64,000 bases of DNA from Xanthoparmelia taractica (GCA_033085395.1 JANQBS010000127.1:1-64000), one strand, 5' to 3'. Numbered from the stretch's first letter, positions 11,990 through 23,400 are shown. Translations and numbers: made by a program. The notes: generated from the letters alone by a model not told the origin.

Positions 11990-14180
11990 ATGGGTTCCCG
12001 TAAGTATCTTAGTTCGAAGAAGCCTTTAGCGAGGAAGAGACGTGCAAATATTATGCTAAACGGCTCTAATGAGACTTCTTCGTTATCTTAAGCTCCGGCT
12101 CTAAGAATATAGATATCTACTACGCCTATCTCAAAGATACTTAGTCTGAGGCTTATTATAACGTCTTGTAAGACGGCGATATCGTTATTTAGGCTGAATG
12201 GATCGAAGTTATTTGAGCGATAGCGCCCTAAGTTAATAATTGACTCCCTTCTTAATCTTATAGAGTCGAGTTCGCCTCTCTTCACTCAGCTATTTAATAT
12301 TTTAAATAGTATACTCTTATCGAAGCTCTTAGCTAGCAAATAACGTTTTATTGATCTAGGGGCGATCTTTAATTAGATGTTCGGCAGCGAGAGTCTATCG
12401 CTAATAAGGCGATTAGAAAGTCTATGCTTTTAGCGATCTTTATAGTCTAATTTTACTATTAGGCTATAAGCATCGAAAGAAATCTCGTCTGATATCTAAA
12501 TAGATTTCGAAAATGACTTATAGATAATATTCGATAATAAGGAGAATAAAAAGGAGAGAAGATGTGAGTAGAAGACTTTTAAGGCTATTAATAGTTAGCG
12601 ATCTTATTAGTAATAAAAGAATAAGAAAGTAGTTAAATCGAAGACGAAAACGAAGTTATCTAACTCTTTTAAAGATATTATTAACGTTAAATCGCTTAGT
12701 GATAAAGAGATAAAACTTATATTATATAAACTTAATATAGAGTCGTTTTAAAAGAGCGAAAAGATCGCATTTAATATCGAGATTAAGAGATATACGCTTA
12801 ATAACGATAATTCTCTCTTATTTTACTCGCTATCAAGAGTTTAGAATAATAAGACTCGTAATTATACTACATCTCTTAATTATATCGTATATTATTGAGT
12901 CTTATTTATTGCGACTTTATTTTATAGCTTACTTGCTGCGATTAAATAGAAGTATTTTAGTATTTTAAAGACTGAGCTTAACGAATACGAATAGATCTTA
13001 AGTACGATTCTCGCGGAATTACTAGATTGAAAGTATAAGAAAGAGCTTCAACTTGATCTAATATATCGTTACGCCCGTAGTAAGTCTGGCGTTATCAAAA
13101 AAGAGCCTATTGCTATTAAAATAATATTTATAATAATTACTTATAGCGGTAGAACTTAGAGTAGTAGATCTATGAGTCTTATCGAGGTTCTAATAAGCTT
13201 AAATCTTATTAAACGATTACTTAGCGCCTAGGCTATGGAGAATAAAATTAATTCTATTGTTACTATTAGACGTGATATTCGAGCTCGCTGGAAGTGTACT
13301 TAGAAGGAATGTGATAGTTAGGACTATTTTGAACTAGTCTGCTACGTCAAAGACTCGCGAAGGTATTATCTTATTACGTCTTAAGATCTAGTTAGCTGAT
13401 TAATAGCTGTTTTAAAGAATCGAATCGATAGACTTACTGCTAAGTAATTGCCTATAAGTCTAATTATCGCCTAAAAGCGTAAGCTAAAGAATAAATTAAA
13501 GAATAAGGCGCGAAAGAAGAAGAATAAGAGAAAGGATAATATTCAGCAAATATGTAATCGCTTTTCATCTGCTACTATTACTTCTAGTATCACAATTATT
13601 TAGCTTTCTTCACAGTTAACGTATTCTATAAGCGCTCTTATAGAGTTTCGATCCTCTCGTCTTAAAGCTAAGCTCGTTTCACGTGATTATTACGATTCTT
13701 AGCGCTTAGTTAGTCGTATTTATAATCGTAACGCGATCTTAGTCTTAGAGTAAAGAGCTAGTAGTTCGATGCATATTAATCTAGAAGAATATATTGAAGA
13801 TATAAAGCTAAAGACTATATTATACGATTAAAGAGCCCTAGAGAATATAAAGAAGAAGCTATTGAATAAATACTATAAGTCTTATTATATTTAGAAGTGA
13901 AAAGATAATAATTTCGAGTATAAATAAGAGAAGTTAGAGATTAAATCTAACATTAAGCGCGAGTTAGTTAATAATATAGGGGCATTTGGGCGTAGAAAGA
14001 AGCCAGCTCGCGTCTTAACACATATTCGTTCTTTCACGGTCTCTATATCTCGATTTTCAAGGCCTATTTTAAATTCTATCGAGGATAAGAGCTACAATTA
14101 TCGATAGTAAGAGAAGAAGACGTTTGAGAATAAACTAAATCTAGATAAGATTATATATAAAAGTGATAAAGACTTTATAT
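11990..14180 (+). pseudogene. Passenger ORF of the mariner-type element, function unknown
   Basis: From the ATG at 11,990 a single frame can be followed for about 2.2 kb if TAA/TAG are read as mutated Gln/Trp codons. The N-terminus is basic (MGSRKYLSSKKPLARKRR). Near 13,290-13,410 there is a Cys-containing segment (WKCTQKEC ... CYVKD ... YYLITSQDLV) that could be a small metal-binding motif. A Lys-rich stretch follows at about 13,480-13,550. It does not resemble a transposase. Position inside the inverted repeats and convergence with the transposase suggest it belongs to the element. It could be an accessory DNA-binding factor or a captured host gene; neither is shown. Not functional as it stands. 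Confidence 0.55.
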
Positions 14181-14249
14181 AGCTATTTCATAGCGAAACC
14201 TCTATAAAGTAATAAAGTTATACTTTTAAGGCCTCAGCAGCGTTTATCT

Positions 14250-15270
14250 TATCTTAACTTCTATAATATATCTTACTTCTTCTAAAGAGATTATTCGTAT
14301 TATATCTTTTCTTCTACGCGTGAATAGCGAGGTCTATAAAGTTATTGTATCTTTCTTCGTTAAAATATAATACAATTAAATCTTAATATCTCTTAATTCA
14401 CGCCTTTAGAATAAAAAACGAGATCTCGATAGAATTTAGATTAGACGAATATGAAGATAGATACTTTAATAAAACTTCTACATCGTGATATATGCGAATA
14501 AGCTCAGCACTGTGGTGAATCGACGCGTTATCGCATATAATAATTAAAAGAGGCTTATTTCTACTATAGTTATCGCAATAGAAAAGAACGTAATCGCGTA
14601 CAAAATTAATAAATATCTCTTAAGTCACGGATTCTTAGAGAATAATTTATGAGAGATAGTCTTATATAGTAAACGCAGGTAGCAGACTTTATCTCTTTGA
14701 TCGCTTGAATTCTTCACTAATTCACAGCCTTATATCTAATAACGCTTATTTGTACTTTCTATTATTTAGAGACGTTAATATATAACTAATAGAAGTAACG
14801 AGATGCTCATTAGTCCGCTCACACGCCGTCGACTTATTTAGAAATATTAGTTAATTAGGTCGCTAGTTAGCTAGCGTAGTAAATTAGCTTTCTTGTAGAA
14901 ATGCGTTGCGCTAATTAGCTATTCTCCTTATACGCTTACGAGATTAGCTAAGACGATATAAAGCTCTTTAAATAATACTCTTATCGATTACGAGATTATA
15001 TTTATCGAATAGCATATATATTAGCTTATCGAGATACGATATAGGGCGCTCCTCGAGATACGCGAGTAGCCGTTTCTTAATATATTGGCTTATAACTCTA
15101 AGGCGCCCGTCAGAGCTATTATTCGAAATAAAGACGATGCCATATCGAATTCAATAAGATCTTATTCTCTGCAGAGCCCGTATACTGATATTATACGGGC
15201 CAGCCAGAATAACGTTATTGCTGTGACCTTATTCGAATTCCTTCTGAACGAAGGCGCGAATAAACTTTGA
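14250..15270 (-). pseudogene. Tc1/mariner DDE transposase remnant
   Basis: On the minus strand the RIP-scarred reading follows the usual order. A helix-turn-helix part is followed by RIRRIANQRNAFLQES near 14,920. Next come a first-Asp region, CDNASIHHS near 14,530, and a degraded version of the YSPDLNPIE motif near 14,440, then the C-terminal FFILKAWIKR. These are hallmarks of the DDE_3 (IS630/Tc1) transposases. Many stops interrupt it, so it is inactive. Confidence 0.8.
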
Positions 15271-15431
15271 AATAGGCGATGATATAGCGATAGCGAGGTG
15301 ATAGCAGCGAGGTGAAGGACTCGAAGGCCTATAAAGAAGCTACATTAATCCTGAATGGCAAATGGACTATACACGGCCTCAAATTTGAACAAGTCTACAT
15401 CTATATACCACGATTTACCTCCTGCTCCCCA

Positions 15432-15509
15432 TGAGCGATCGTTCCAGCAAAAAATTGGTGAGGTAGCTGCCAAGTCGGAGCCTCCCGCCAAGGGTTTTGC
15501 AAAGAGGAG
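15432..15509 (-). repeat. Right terminal inverted repeat (78 bp)
   Basis: Reverse complement of 11,762-11,838 with one extra A in the CAAAACCC run. A TA follows at 15,510. Confidence 0.95.
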
Positions 15510-15563
15510 TAGGATCACAGGCTTATCTTTGTCTTACTTCATGGCCGTTATAGTCGTTGATCC

Positions 15564-16748
15564 ATGAAACGCTCCGTCATCATGAAGCCATTGACTCTAC
15601 TTACCTTCATGCAGTCTTATACTGCGGCTTCCTTTGCTTATCAAGAAACAAAGGTCCTCCCAAGCCTGGACAATGCCACCAGCGTCGGGGTCACATATAT
15701 TCAGATGATCGATAAGAACCGCCTTGACCCTTTCACCAATTATACCCAGCAAAGACAAGTTATGATATCGCTGCACTATCCTGCTCAACCAGATCCTTCT
15801 AATATCCTCCTCGAACAGCGTCCCACAGCTGATGATAGGCATTACATCATCCCTTACATGCCCGCATTGACTGCCGCTCTGTACGATGAACTTGTCGTTC
15901 CATTCGGCTTCCCTAAAATTACATTTGAGCAACTGTCGACTGCCTGCCAACAAAATGCTCCGCTTCGAAATAAATCCGAAGCCTACTCGCTCCTGATCTT
16001 CTCCCCAGGCGGCGGAGCGCCTCGTTTCTTCTACGCCACGATGCTGGAAGATCTCGCACGCAGAGGTTACATAGTTGTCGCCATCGACCATCCATACGAC
16101 GCCCTAGTCGTCGAGTTTACGGATGGACACGCTGTTATAGGCTTAAACAAGACCCTTACCAGGGACGAGGTGGAACTGCTCGTTAAAGTACGAGCGCAGG
16201 ACATGTCATTTGTGATTGATGAGCTCAGTCTTCAGGATTTTGCTTTGATCAACACGAGTGACGTTGTAGCGTTTGGTCACTCTCTTGGCGGCGCCACGGT
16301 TGCAGAGGCAACGCTGAATGATACTCGCATCAAAGGCGGTATCAACATCGATGGTCGACTATTCGGCTCAATGCAGAAGCCAAACGTTACTCTTTCCACG
16401 TCATTCCTCCAGTTCGCGTCGGAGTCCTCTGCTTCGGATCCATACTTGCACTGGGACCAAGCATGGGAGCGTCTTTGGGGCTGGAAATTGGAGCTCGTAC
16501 TGAATGGTGCGGCGCACTCGACTTTCACCGATCTTCCCCTAATAGCCGAGGCCCTAGAGCTTCGAGAAAAGCTCGGCGATGATGGAATGGAGCTACTGGG
16601 TAAGCTAGAAGGGATGAGGGGTTTGGAGATCATGGTGGAGTACGTGAGCGCTTTTGCTGACTTTGTACTGACTGGAAAAAATGAAAGCCTGCTGGGAGGC
16701 GACGGTGATGATAGATTCCCGGAAGTCACTGTTAAGAGACATGCATAA
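15564..16748 (+). CDS. Secreted PAF-acetylhydrolase-like alpha/beta hydrolase, 394 aa
   Basis: Single-exon gene. The N-terminus (ATG at 15,564, or Met7 at 15,582) is a plausible signal peptide, and several N-glycosylation sites (NATS, NYTQ, NKTL, NVTL) support secretion. The nucleophile elbow is GHSLGG with Ser240. Asp263 (NIDG) and His318 (AAHS) complete a catalytic triad in the order expected for the PAF-acetylhydrolase family. FSPGGG at about residue 146 is a likely oxyanion strand. The family hydrolyses short or oxidised sn-2 acyl chains of phospholipids or related esters; the real substrate here is unknown. The mariner-type element ends only 52 bp before the ATG, so its promoter has been displaced or replaced. 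The ORF itself is intact with normal codon use. Confidence 0.82.
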   Translation: MKRSVIMKPLTLLTFMQSYTAASFAYQETKVLPSLDNATSVGVTYIQMIDKNRLDPFTNYTQQRQVMISLHYPAQPDPSNILLEQRPTADDRHYIIPYMPALTAALYDELVVPFGFPKITFEQLSTACQQNAPLRNKSEAYSLLIFSPGGGAPRFFYATMLEDLARRGYIVVAIDHPYDALVVEFTDGHAVIGLNKTLTRDEVELLVKVRAQDMSFVIDELSLQDFALINTSDVVAFGHSLGGATVAEATLNDTRIKGGINIDGRLFGSMQKPNVTLSTSFLQFASESSASDPYLHWDQAWERLWGWKLELVLNGAAHSTFTDLPLIAEALELREKLGDDGMELLGKLEGMRGLEIMVEYVSAFADFVLTGKNESLLGGDGDDRFPEVTVKRHA

Positions 16749-18005
16749 ATGATACTCAGCATAATCCTTTTTACTAAAGCTTTGATAACATCTCGGTGGA
16801 GGACAAGCCGGGGCGTAGCACTTTACGAGACTCCGTTAATTGTGCTATGTGTATTTCACTACCAAGACCACCAACGGGCGGCGGATCTGAACAAGGGTAC
16901 TTCACGCAAAGCTAGGCATTGTCACCCTCGGCTTTTGCAATCCAGCCTTGTGGAACTTCGAATCTAGGAGCCTAAGACGTTTTTTCGATCAGTGAGAGCG
17001 AGGAAGGAAACTTATATCATTCAGTCGAATGCCGGGCTTAGACGTGGCAATGCTGGAGTGCGATTATGAGACTTCTGGAGAATATGGTATAATCGGGTCT
17101 GTGTTGATCCTGCTGTCTCTCTGACCTTATAGGCTGCAGCGCTGAAAAGGGGCTTAGTATCCTAACTGCTTCTTCTAATTTCTCCATCGGGATTTACGAG
17201 GCTCTCAGTATAAACGCATTGTGGCTGTACGTCAAGGAAAGCATGCACTGAAGCGGGGTTGCCGACCCAAATTGTCTTAGCGCGAAGGGCGCAGTCATCA
17301 GCCTGATGGCCTCACTCCACCATGGGTGTTGAATCTCTAAGCTATCGCAACCATGGCAGGATCCGAAAGTGCAAATCGCGCCTGCGTTTTATGAAGGGGA
17401 CCATGCGAATATATAATTCCTTGAAATAATATTTGCAATCATTGAATACGCACCATATCGCAGCATCTTGAGGATGAAACGAGCTGAAAACGCAAAGCCC
17501 GGGTTGTCCGCAATTGCCTGCACATGAGACTCCAATTAAGGTCAGGGGGTGGTTTAGCATACCCACTTTCCTTCATACGGCCCCCTAGCAGATTCCCAAT
17601 GGATATACCAATGGAAAGACGACAGCCCTTTCAGCGCTACAACCATCATGGAAGGCACCGAATCTCGGCAGGGTCCTGCATTTTGCAAGAGGCGTATGAG
17701 GATCTTACTTTTATCAAATCTGGCACAGTCACCCTGCATGTTACTGCATTTCATAGACCACCACGCCTCGGGACTGGATCTGCAGAGCCCCATCCGCCAG
17801 TGAACACTTCAGCCTTTGCATTCCAGGAAATCCCAAAGTGCAGCATGAGAGCCGTCTGACCGCAGCAATTTTGAAAGCTTCCCTGAAAGGGTTGTTGCGG
17901 GCTTTTTAAATTACCCGCGTGCTGCCGTTCCTCCGACAGCAGAAAGCCCCTCTGCTCTACACTCAAAATCCCGCCCATTCTTCATGTTTAAGGCTTGCGA
18001 ATATC
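16749..18005. other. Intergenic, no gene recognised
   Basis: Only short overlapping ORFs on both strands without recognisable domains or splice-supported exons. The last 100 bases contain TTTTTAAATTACC near 17,905, a possible core promoter of the gene at 18,006. Confidence 0.35.
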
Positions 18006-18994
18006 ATGCACACTCTGTTTCACATCGCCAGCGCAATTTGCTTCCTAGAGAAAGCGACAACGATAGGCGCGCAAACATGTTACTTCCCAGACGGCTCAGT
18101 GTCCCACCGCGACACTCCCTGTCGAGCTCTATCGTCTAATCAAGCGAGTGCATGCTGCGCATATTCCGATCTCTGTCTGGACAACAGCCTCTGTTATGGC
18201 AATGGAGCCGTTTCGCGGGGCTCTTGCACAGATCAAAGCTGGCAAAGCGGTGAATGTGCCCAGAATTGTCGAGATCGTAAGTTTTCAACGATGATCTGCG
18301 AAGAGCAAGAGATTCCCTGCCTTCTCGCTCCCTGTATCTTCCCCATAGAGTCTGTGGATCTCATAGCCTGCACAAGACTCAATGGCGCTCACACTTCTGT
18401 CTGATAGTCAACACCAACTGGGGTGCAGGGGTCTTTCCGGTCCTAGACGGCTCGGTCTTTTGCTGTGGAATGTTGAACACATCATCCAATGCATGTTTGT
18501 CGAGTACACGGGGGAGTACTACTCCATTCGCGTGGCCAGACGGAAGAATAATCTATAATCGGACATCCGGCGCCACTCTGCCCATAAACGACGACATAGC
18601 TGCGGTTACAATTTCATCCACTTTGCCCATCAAAAGCGACATAGCTACTGTCACAGTCTCAGCCACAGCAACGATCACAACTACCCCCTCAAGCTCTACG
18701 ATATGCGACATTTCGCCATGTTCATCTGGCAAGCCAACAGCGGTCGGGGTTGGAGTCGGACTACCGTTTGGGCTAGCATTGTTCGGTGCTCTGGGCATGA
18801 TGTGGAGACAGAGATCCCGCGAGCTCGGCGCGAGGAGTGAAGCGCGCGCTTGGGAAAAAAGGTACGATGAGATAAGAAAGGAGAAGCGCGGAGACTCGAC
18901 CGGTGTTGAAGGACAGCTGCAGGAGCTTGGGCATGGCTGGGGGCCAAACGAACTTGATGGGGACTTTGTTCATGAAGTGGCGGGCAGGCTATAA
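18006..18994 (+). CDS. Cys-rich secreted/single-pass membrane protein, 285 aa
   Basis: Exons 18,006-18,276 and 18,408-18,994 are joined by a GTAAGT..GATAG intron of 131 bp. The ATG at 18,006 places a signal peptide at the start; an upstream in-frame ATG at 17,919 would bury it. The ectodomain follows a pattern common in Pezizomycotina hypothetical proteins: CYFPDGS, then ACCAYSDLCLDNSLCYG, then GSCTDQSWQSGECAQNC, then FCCG. A Ser/Thr-rich stalk follows, then one membrane segment at about residues 190-212 (VGVGVGLPFGLALFGALG), and a charged cytosolic tail. The architecture resembles fungal surface sensors or receptors, but no ligand is known. The intron is long for this window, so a further small exon between 18,349 and 18,407 cannot be excluded. 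Confidence 0.65.
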
Positions 18995-19680
18995 TGAGCT
19001 TCAGCATGCGGTAGCTTCTACGCGCTCCCTGCCTACTATCGGGCCTTGCGATGTACGGCTGAAGCACCGAATGTGCTAATGCTATTCTGAGTTAATGTTT
19101 ACAAGCATATATAAACTACAACCATGACGAGTAACTCGTGATTTATCACCAAGTTTCAAATCATCTCCGATAAGTCAATTCTTACAACCTAGAGATTACT
19201 TACCAGGACTATGTGGTAAGACTCAAGTCTTTGCTCAGAGGCAAACCAGCAGCTACAGCGTTCCCCTGCCGGATAGGATCGCTTGATAGCGGCGGTAGAC
19301 GATGTGCCAGCAGTGGTGATGAACCCACTCTCTAGTTGGGACCTCTGCCGAATAAAACAAGGAGAAGAAGAGCCAAAAAAGTCATTCACCGTATCCCACA
19401 GCCATATATCCAAGCATTGACAACGCCGAAGATTGAGAAGCAGCGTTTCGGCGAGGAACAGCGCGGCGAAATTAAGGGTATCACTGATTGGTTGAAGAGA
19501 AGTGCCTGGGGTCAAGGAGATGTTGCCAAATAATAGCGATGAGGAAATCATGAAAGCGAAAAGGTTCTCAAATTTTCTCTTAGACAAGACCAATCAGAGG
19601 CTTACGAGAGCGAATAGTCGCAAGATGGTATTTTGGTTTAGGAAGTTCGTTACGGCGACGAAGAAACTAAAGACTAAGAG
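18995..19680. other. Intergenic with a possible small gene fragment
   Basis: A coding-like stretch on the plus strand at about 19,410-19,680 (EIMKAKRFSNFLLDKTNQR) runs into the RIP island. It needs a frame change near 19,500 and has no start; it was not called as a gene. Confidence 0.25.
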
Positions 19681-20270
19681 CGTTTAGGACTAGAACTAAT
19701 TTATATCAACGATTGATCTTATTATAAGATGTCTATAACTAAAGTTATAATTAGTTTCTATTAAATAATTATCTTTACGTTTAACTTATTAGAACGATCT
19801 AATAAATTATAAATTTATAATTATTAAGTTAAAATATATAAAAAGTACTTAATACTTAATATATTATTTACTAGCGTTATATTAACTTTCAAGTAAAGAT
19901 CTTTAGAAAAATTCTAAGATAATTAATTTTCTTATTAATTTATTTATTTATTACTAAAATATCTTTATTGAATTATTATTTACAATAGTTTAGAATATAC
20001 TAATTTTTTCTCGTACTTATTCTAAAATAAGTTTTATAGTATCTACTAATATCTTAATTTATTTTAAATTTAAGAGATACGAAGACAAGTACTATATATA
20101 AATATTGAGAGTAAACTAGATTTTAGAAGTAATTAATTTTTAATCTTCAAGTTCTTCGCGATATTCTACTTATCTAAATCTATCTCTTTACATTACTATA
20201 GAAATTATATAATAAGTCAAGAGAGTTCTAGAAAGCCAGCGAAGTTGAATATCTTTTAGAGAGTTCGAGA
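19681..20270. repeat. AT-rich RIP island, unidentified repeat remnant
   Basis: About 590 bp rich in TAA, TTA and ATA with stops in every frame and sharp composition edges. It looks like a RIP-mutated transposon fragment. No motif survives that names the family. Confidence 0.55.
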
Positions 20271-21150
20271 CGCTAGAGCTCTGCATTAGTGTGACGCTAA
20301 CAAATAACTTGCTGGACACGAAATGGCCTTCATGCATGATCATTCCTCTCCTCCCCGCATCCCCGGATGCACAAAGACGCCAATATGCACCCCGCATTTC
20401 GCAACTGAGGGGATTTCTAGATCCGTCCCAGACGGTGTTTTTGCGCTTCAGGCCCGGGCCCAGTTGCCCCCATCCGACCCGCAACCTTCTAAGCGCAGGT
20501 CTAAAGAATACACTACAGTGCCAATGTCGAGAACACGACACTAGCATGCACGTAGCCAAGTCAGCGAGATCGGGTTTGGGCCGAGCACATGCGCGGACGA
20601 CATCTTCGCGCGGAAAATACGTAAGAGCGTTCATCTCTTCTCCTCATTGTCTTTCCTAGCCAAGTGCGGGGTCCATGCTCGTCGACTTTCGACACGTGGC
20701 AGCTTTCGTCTGGTTGCTCTCGAACACACAGACAGCCACCGCTCTCTTCCATGTGCATGTATCCAGCTCCAATCGCGATGACGGACGCTGCTCGGAGGCG
20801 AGTCGAAGCAGGAGAAGTATCGCCGCCAAGGATTTCACCCAGTGGGGAACGATCGGCGTATATAAACCTACTCCAATGGTCGCCGCTTATGAGCTAATGA
20901 GAAGATGACTTTGCATGTAGATCTTGGAGACCATTCTGTATAGATCTCTCGGTCACAAAAAGGTTCGGGCACCCAACGAGGCAATTGTGAGGTTCGTGAT
21001 CGCCAACCTGCAGCGACGCCATCAAAACCAGATGCACCATGTGTCGGGAATCGGCGATCCGCGAGCACCATGCGGACGGATAGAATTCGTGATCTCGATC
21101 GGCTTGTTGGACGAGGTGGCCATAGATTAGCTTGAACTCCTTCAGTCACC
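20271..21150. other. Intergenic, probable promoter of the decarboxylase-family gene
   Basis: Normal base composition with short shadow ORFs on both strands. No gene was recognised. It probably holds the regulatory region of the gene at 21,259. Confidence 0.35.
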
Positions 21151-21157
21151 TATAAAT
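21151..21157 (+). promoter_or_regulatory. TATA-like element (TATAAAT)
   Basis: CCTATAAATACC lies 102 bp upstream of the ATG at 21,259, a typical spacing for fungal genes with a short 5' UTR. Confidence 0.45.
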
Positions 21158-21258
21158 ACCAAATCTCCAGCCTCCGGTTAGGCCTTCATTCAGCACCATT
21201 TGCAGCATCATCTCCGATGATAATAACCCCTATACCGAAATAATACAACTCATGAACC

Positions 21259-22428
21259 ATGGCCATGACAGCAAAAGAACTCCACCCAGTCGTCAAGACC
21301 CTCGAAGACAAAATCAAAAACACCCCGGGTTGGCAATCCCGCTTCGACACTGCCGTCAGAAGCGCCCATGACAGCGGCATCATCGAAATGCAATACATCA
21401 CCACCGTCCCTCAATACCTTGCCAAAATCAACGAATGGCTCTATTGGATCCCCAAAGAAAACGAAGAAGGCCGCGACGTCTACAACCGCATCTGCCTCTT
21501 CTACTTCGTCATGAACCAGCCCACAGTCAAAGACCTCCAGGACCCCATCAAGCCCGAAGCTGTCAATATCCGGAACTCCTGGCTCACGGACTGGATGTAC
21601 CAATACTCCGAGGAGCTCGGCAACTGGCTCGACAACCCGGAGTCCATCGCCGACATCAAGACATTTTGGGACTCGCCCCCGTACAACATGAAGGAGTATA
21701 TCGAGCCTCGCGGCGGCTGGCGTGATTTCAACGACTGGTTCGCCCGCTCCGTGAAGCCAGGATATCGCCCCATCGCCGCGATCAGCGATCCTCGCGTCAT
21801 CGTCAGCCCCGCCGACTGCACCTATGGCGGCCAATTCGAGATTCGCTCCGACACCGGCATCACGATCAAGGGCCTGCACTGGGACGTCAAGGAGCTGCTA
21901 AAGGACTGCCCGTATAAGGACGAGTTCAACGGCGGACTGTTCATTCACTCATTCCTCGGTCCGCAGGACTATCACCGGGAGCATGCGCCGCTAGGGGGCA
22001 AAGTCCTCTGGGCGAAAAACATCAAGGGCGATGTGTACCTCGAGGTCAACGCGGTCCCGATCCCCGACACGGACGGGGTGAAAACGCTCGTCCCGTACCG
22101 GACCATGGACGGCGCGAAGAACCAGTTCGACGCGCCGGATACGCCGGGGTATCAGTTTGCGCAGACAAGGGGGCTCGTGGTGCTGGAGACAGCGATTGGG
22201 CTTGTGGCGGTGCTGCCGATGGGGATGGCGCAGGTGAGCTCGGTGGTATTGACGGCGGAGCAGGGGGTGACGCTCACGAAGGGCGAGGAGATTAGTTATT
22301 TTCAGTTTGGCGGGAGTGATATCTGCTTGGTTTTTCAGCGGCAGAGCAATGTCAACATTACGGCGGCGGTGGGGACGCATTATAAGATGGGGACGGTTAT
22401 TGGGCATGCGTATCCGGCGGGGACTTGA
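21259..22428 (+). CDS. Soluble phosphatidylserine-decarboxylase-family protein, 389 aa
   Basis: Single exon. Residues 1-150 match the helical N-terminal domain found in non-membrane fungal members of this family. Residues 155-389 are the decarboxylase core: FNDWFARSVKPGYRPI, VSPADC, FIHSFLGPQDYHREHAPLGG (His239, His242) and PMGMAQVSSVVLT. Classical enzymes cut themselves at an LGST motif to make a pyruvoyl group on the Ser. Here the site is GGSD (351-354, Ser353). There is no mitochondrial targeting or membrane segment, so it is probably cytosolic. Soluble relatives include the tryptophan decarboxylase PsiD of psilocybin-making mushrooms, so the substrate may be an amino acid rather than a phospholipid. 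This is inference, and no biosynthetic partner genes lie next to it. Codons are strongly C-ending in the first half. Confidence 0.82.
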   Translation: MAMTAKELHPVVKTLEDKIKNTPGWQSRFDTAVRSAHDSGIIEMQYITTVPQYLAKINEWLYWIPKENEEGRDVYNRICLFYFVMNQPTVKDLQDPIKPEAVNIRNSWLTDWMYQYSEELGNWLDNPESIADIKTFWDSPPYNMKEYIEPRGGWRDFNDWFARSVKPGYRPIAAISDPRVIVSPADCTYGGQFEIRSDTGITIKGLHWDVKELLKDCPYKDEFNGGLFIHSFLGPQDYHREHAPLGGKVLWAKNIKGDVYLEVNAVPIPDTDGVKTLVPYRTMDGAKNQFDAPDTPGYQFAQTRGLVVLETAIGLVAVLPMGMAQVSSVVLTAEQGVTLTKGEEISYFQFGGSDICLVFQRQSNVNITAAVGTHYKMGTVIGHAYPAGT

Positions 22429-22860
22429 AGGGTGAGCATAGATCATAAGGTCGCCAAAAGTTCTGTTCTGTCACGTTGGCACTGGTGCATACAATATAAG
22501 AGTTGCGTTTGCCTTGTGTCTCGCGAAAAGGCCTATACAGGGGGCGTTGAAGCAAGACTAACCTCCATGAAGGCGATGCGGCAGTCCTTACCAATAAATA
22601 GGGCAGCTCAGCCGGCTATTCCTAACCCCGTGATTGATATAGATACTGAGAGGTGCTGAGAGTATCGCATCACGCAAGACTCTTCAAAACAAACACTCGA
22701 GCTCACAACAACTGTCAGCTCACCTGCTTCCGGATACATGCCGTCACCCTATAACTAACTTCAGAGCAGCAGGAAAGGCGTTTCCGCACGTCTAACCCCT
22801 GGCCGTGGAATTTGTTAATGTATGGCTGGCCTGTTAGCTAGCTAAGTGGAGTGCCCCTTC
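22429..22860. other. Intergenic, 3' flank of the decarboxylase-family gene
   Basis: No coding signal was seen. Confidence 0.35.
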
Positions 22861-23400
22861 CTAGAGCAAAGACAATCTTATAGTACGTAAGTATCTTAAG
22901 AGATCTATTAGACGTATTAATCTACTACGTTAACTTTGTTATTATAACAAGTATTTAGATGAAAAACCTTAGCTTTCTAATTAAGAATCTTACAAATAAA
23001 GTTAAGTTTCTAGAAGAATTATTTTATTGATATTATAATAATGTTAGCTTTTTATAACTTAAGATTCTACTTTCTAAGTTCAGTTAATATAAGTATAATC
23101 TTAAGTTATTATAAAGAAAGATTATCGAGTAAGAAAAATAAAAATACTTATTATAGAAAAACAAATTTACAATCGTTTTTCTATATTTATTATTATTTTA
23201 AAACTAATAATATAGTTAATAGTTATATATAAAAAATAGAAGCGTCTTATTACTTATATAATTGAGAATTTTATTATAAATCTAGATAGTCTAATTAAAT
23301 ATAGTAATTTAAAATCTCATTCTCCGAGTAGATATCTTAATCTATACTTATAATGTAATAGTCTATATAATCTATATCTATCGCTTTCATATCTCCAAGT
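22861..23400. repeat. AT-rich RIP island, unidentified repeat remnant
   Basis: About 540 bp of RIP-like sequence with many Leu/Lys/Tyr/Ile codons and TAA/TAG stops. No motif survives to identify the element. No clear similarity to the 19,681-20,270 island was seen by eye. Confidence 0.5.

Larger units (their letters stand above)
11762..15509 (-). mobile_element. Tc1/mariner-type DNA transposon with passenger ORF, RIP-degraded
   Basis: A 3,748 bp element bounded by near-perfect terminal inverted repeats and flanked on both sides by TA (11,760-11,761 and 15,510-15,511), the target duplication of the Tc1/mariner superfamily. The interior is AT-rich and saturated with RIP stops. The minus strand carries a DDE transposase remnant in the right part. 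The plus strand carries a long unrelated ORF remnant in the left part, and the two converge. At 3.7 kb it is about twice the usual size of Tc1/mariner elements because of the second ORF. The inverted repeats themselves are hardly mutated. No intact product can be made. Confidence 0.88.

Noticed and set aside
16277..16762. 161-codon minus-strand ORF over the PAF-acetylhydrolase-like gene
   Set aside because: Antisense shadow of a gene with a clear catalytic triad and signal peptide.
20291..20908. Several overlapping ORFs before the decarboxylase-family gene
   Set aside because: Open frames on both strands in GC-richer DNA without motifs; likely promoter region.
22460..22700. tRNA gene
   Set aside because: No A box/B box pair or cloverleaf could be drawn here; scanning for GGTTCGANTCC-type B boxes across the window found no convincing tRNA.
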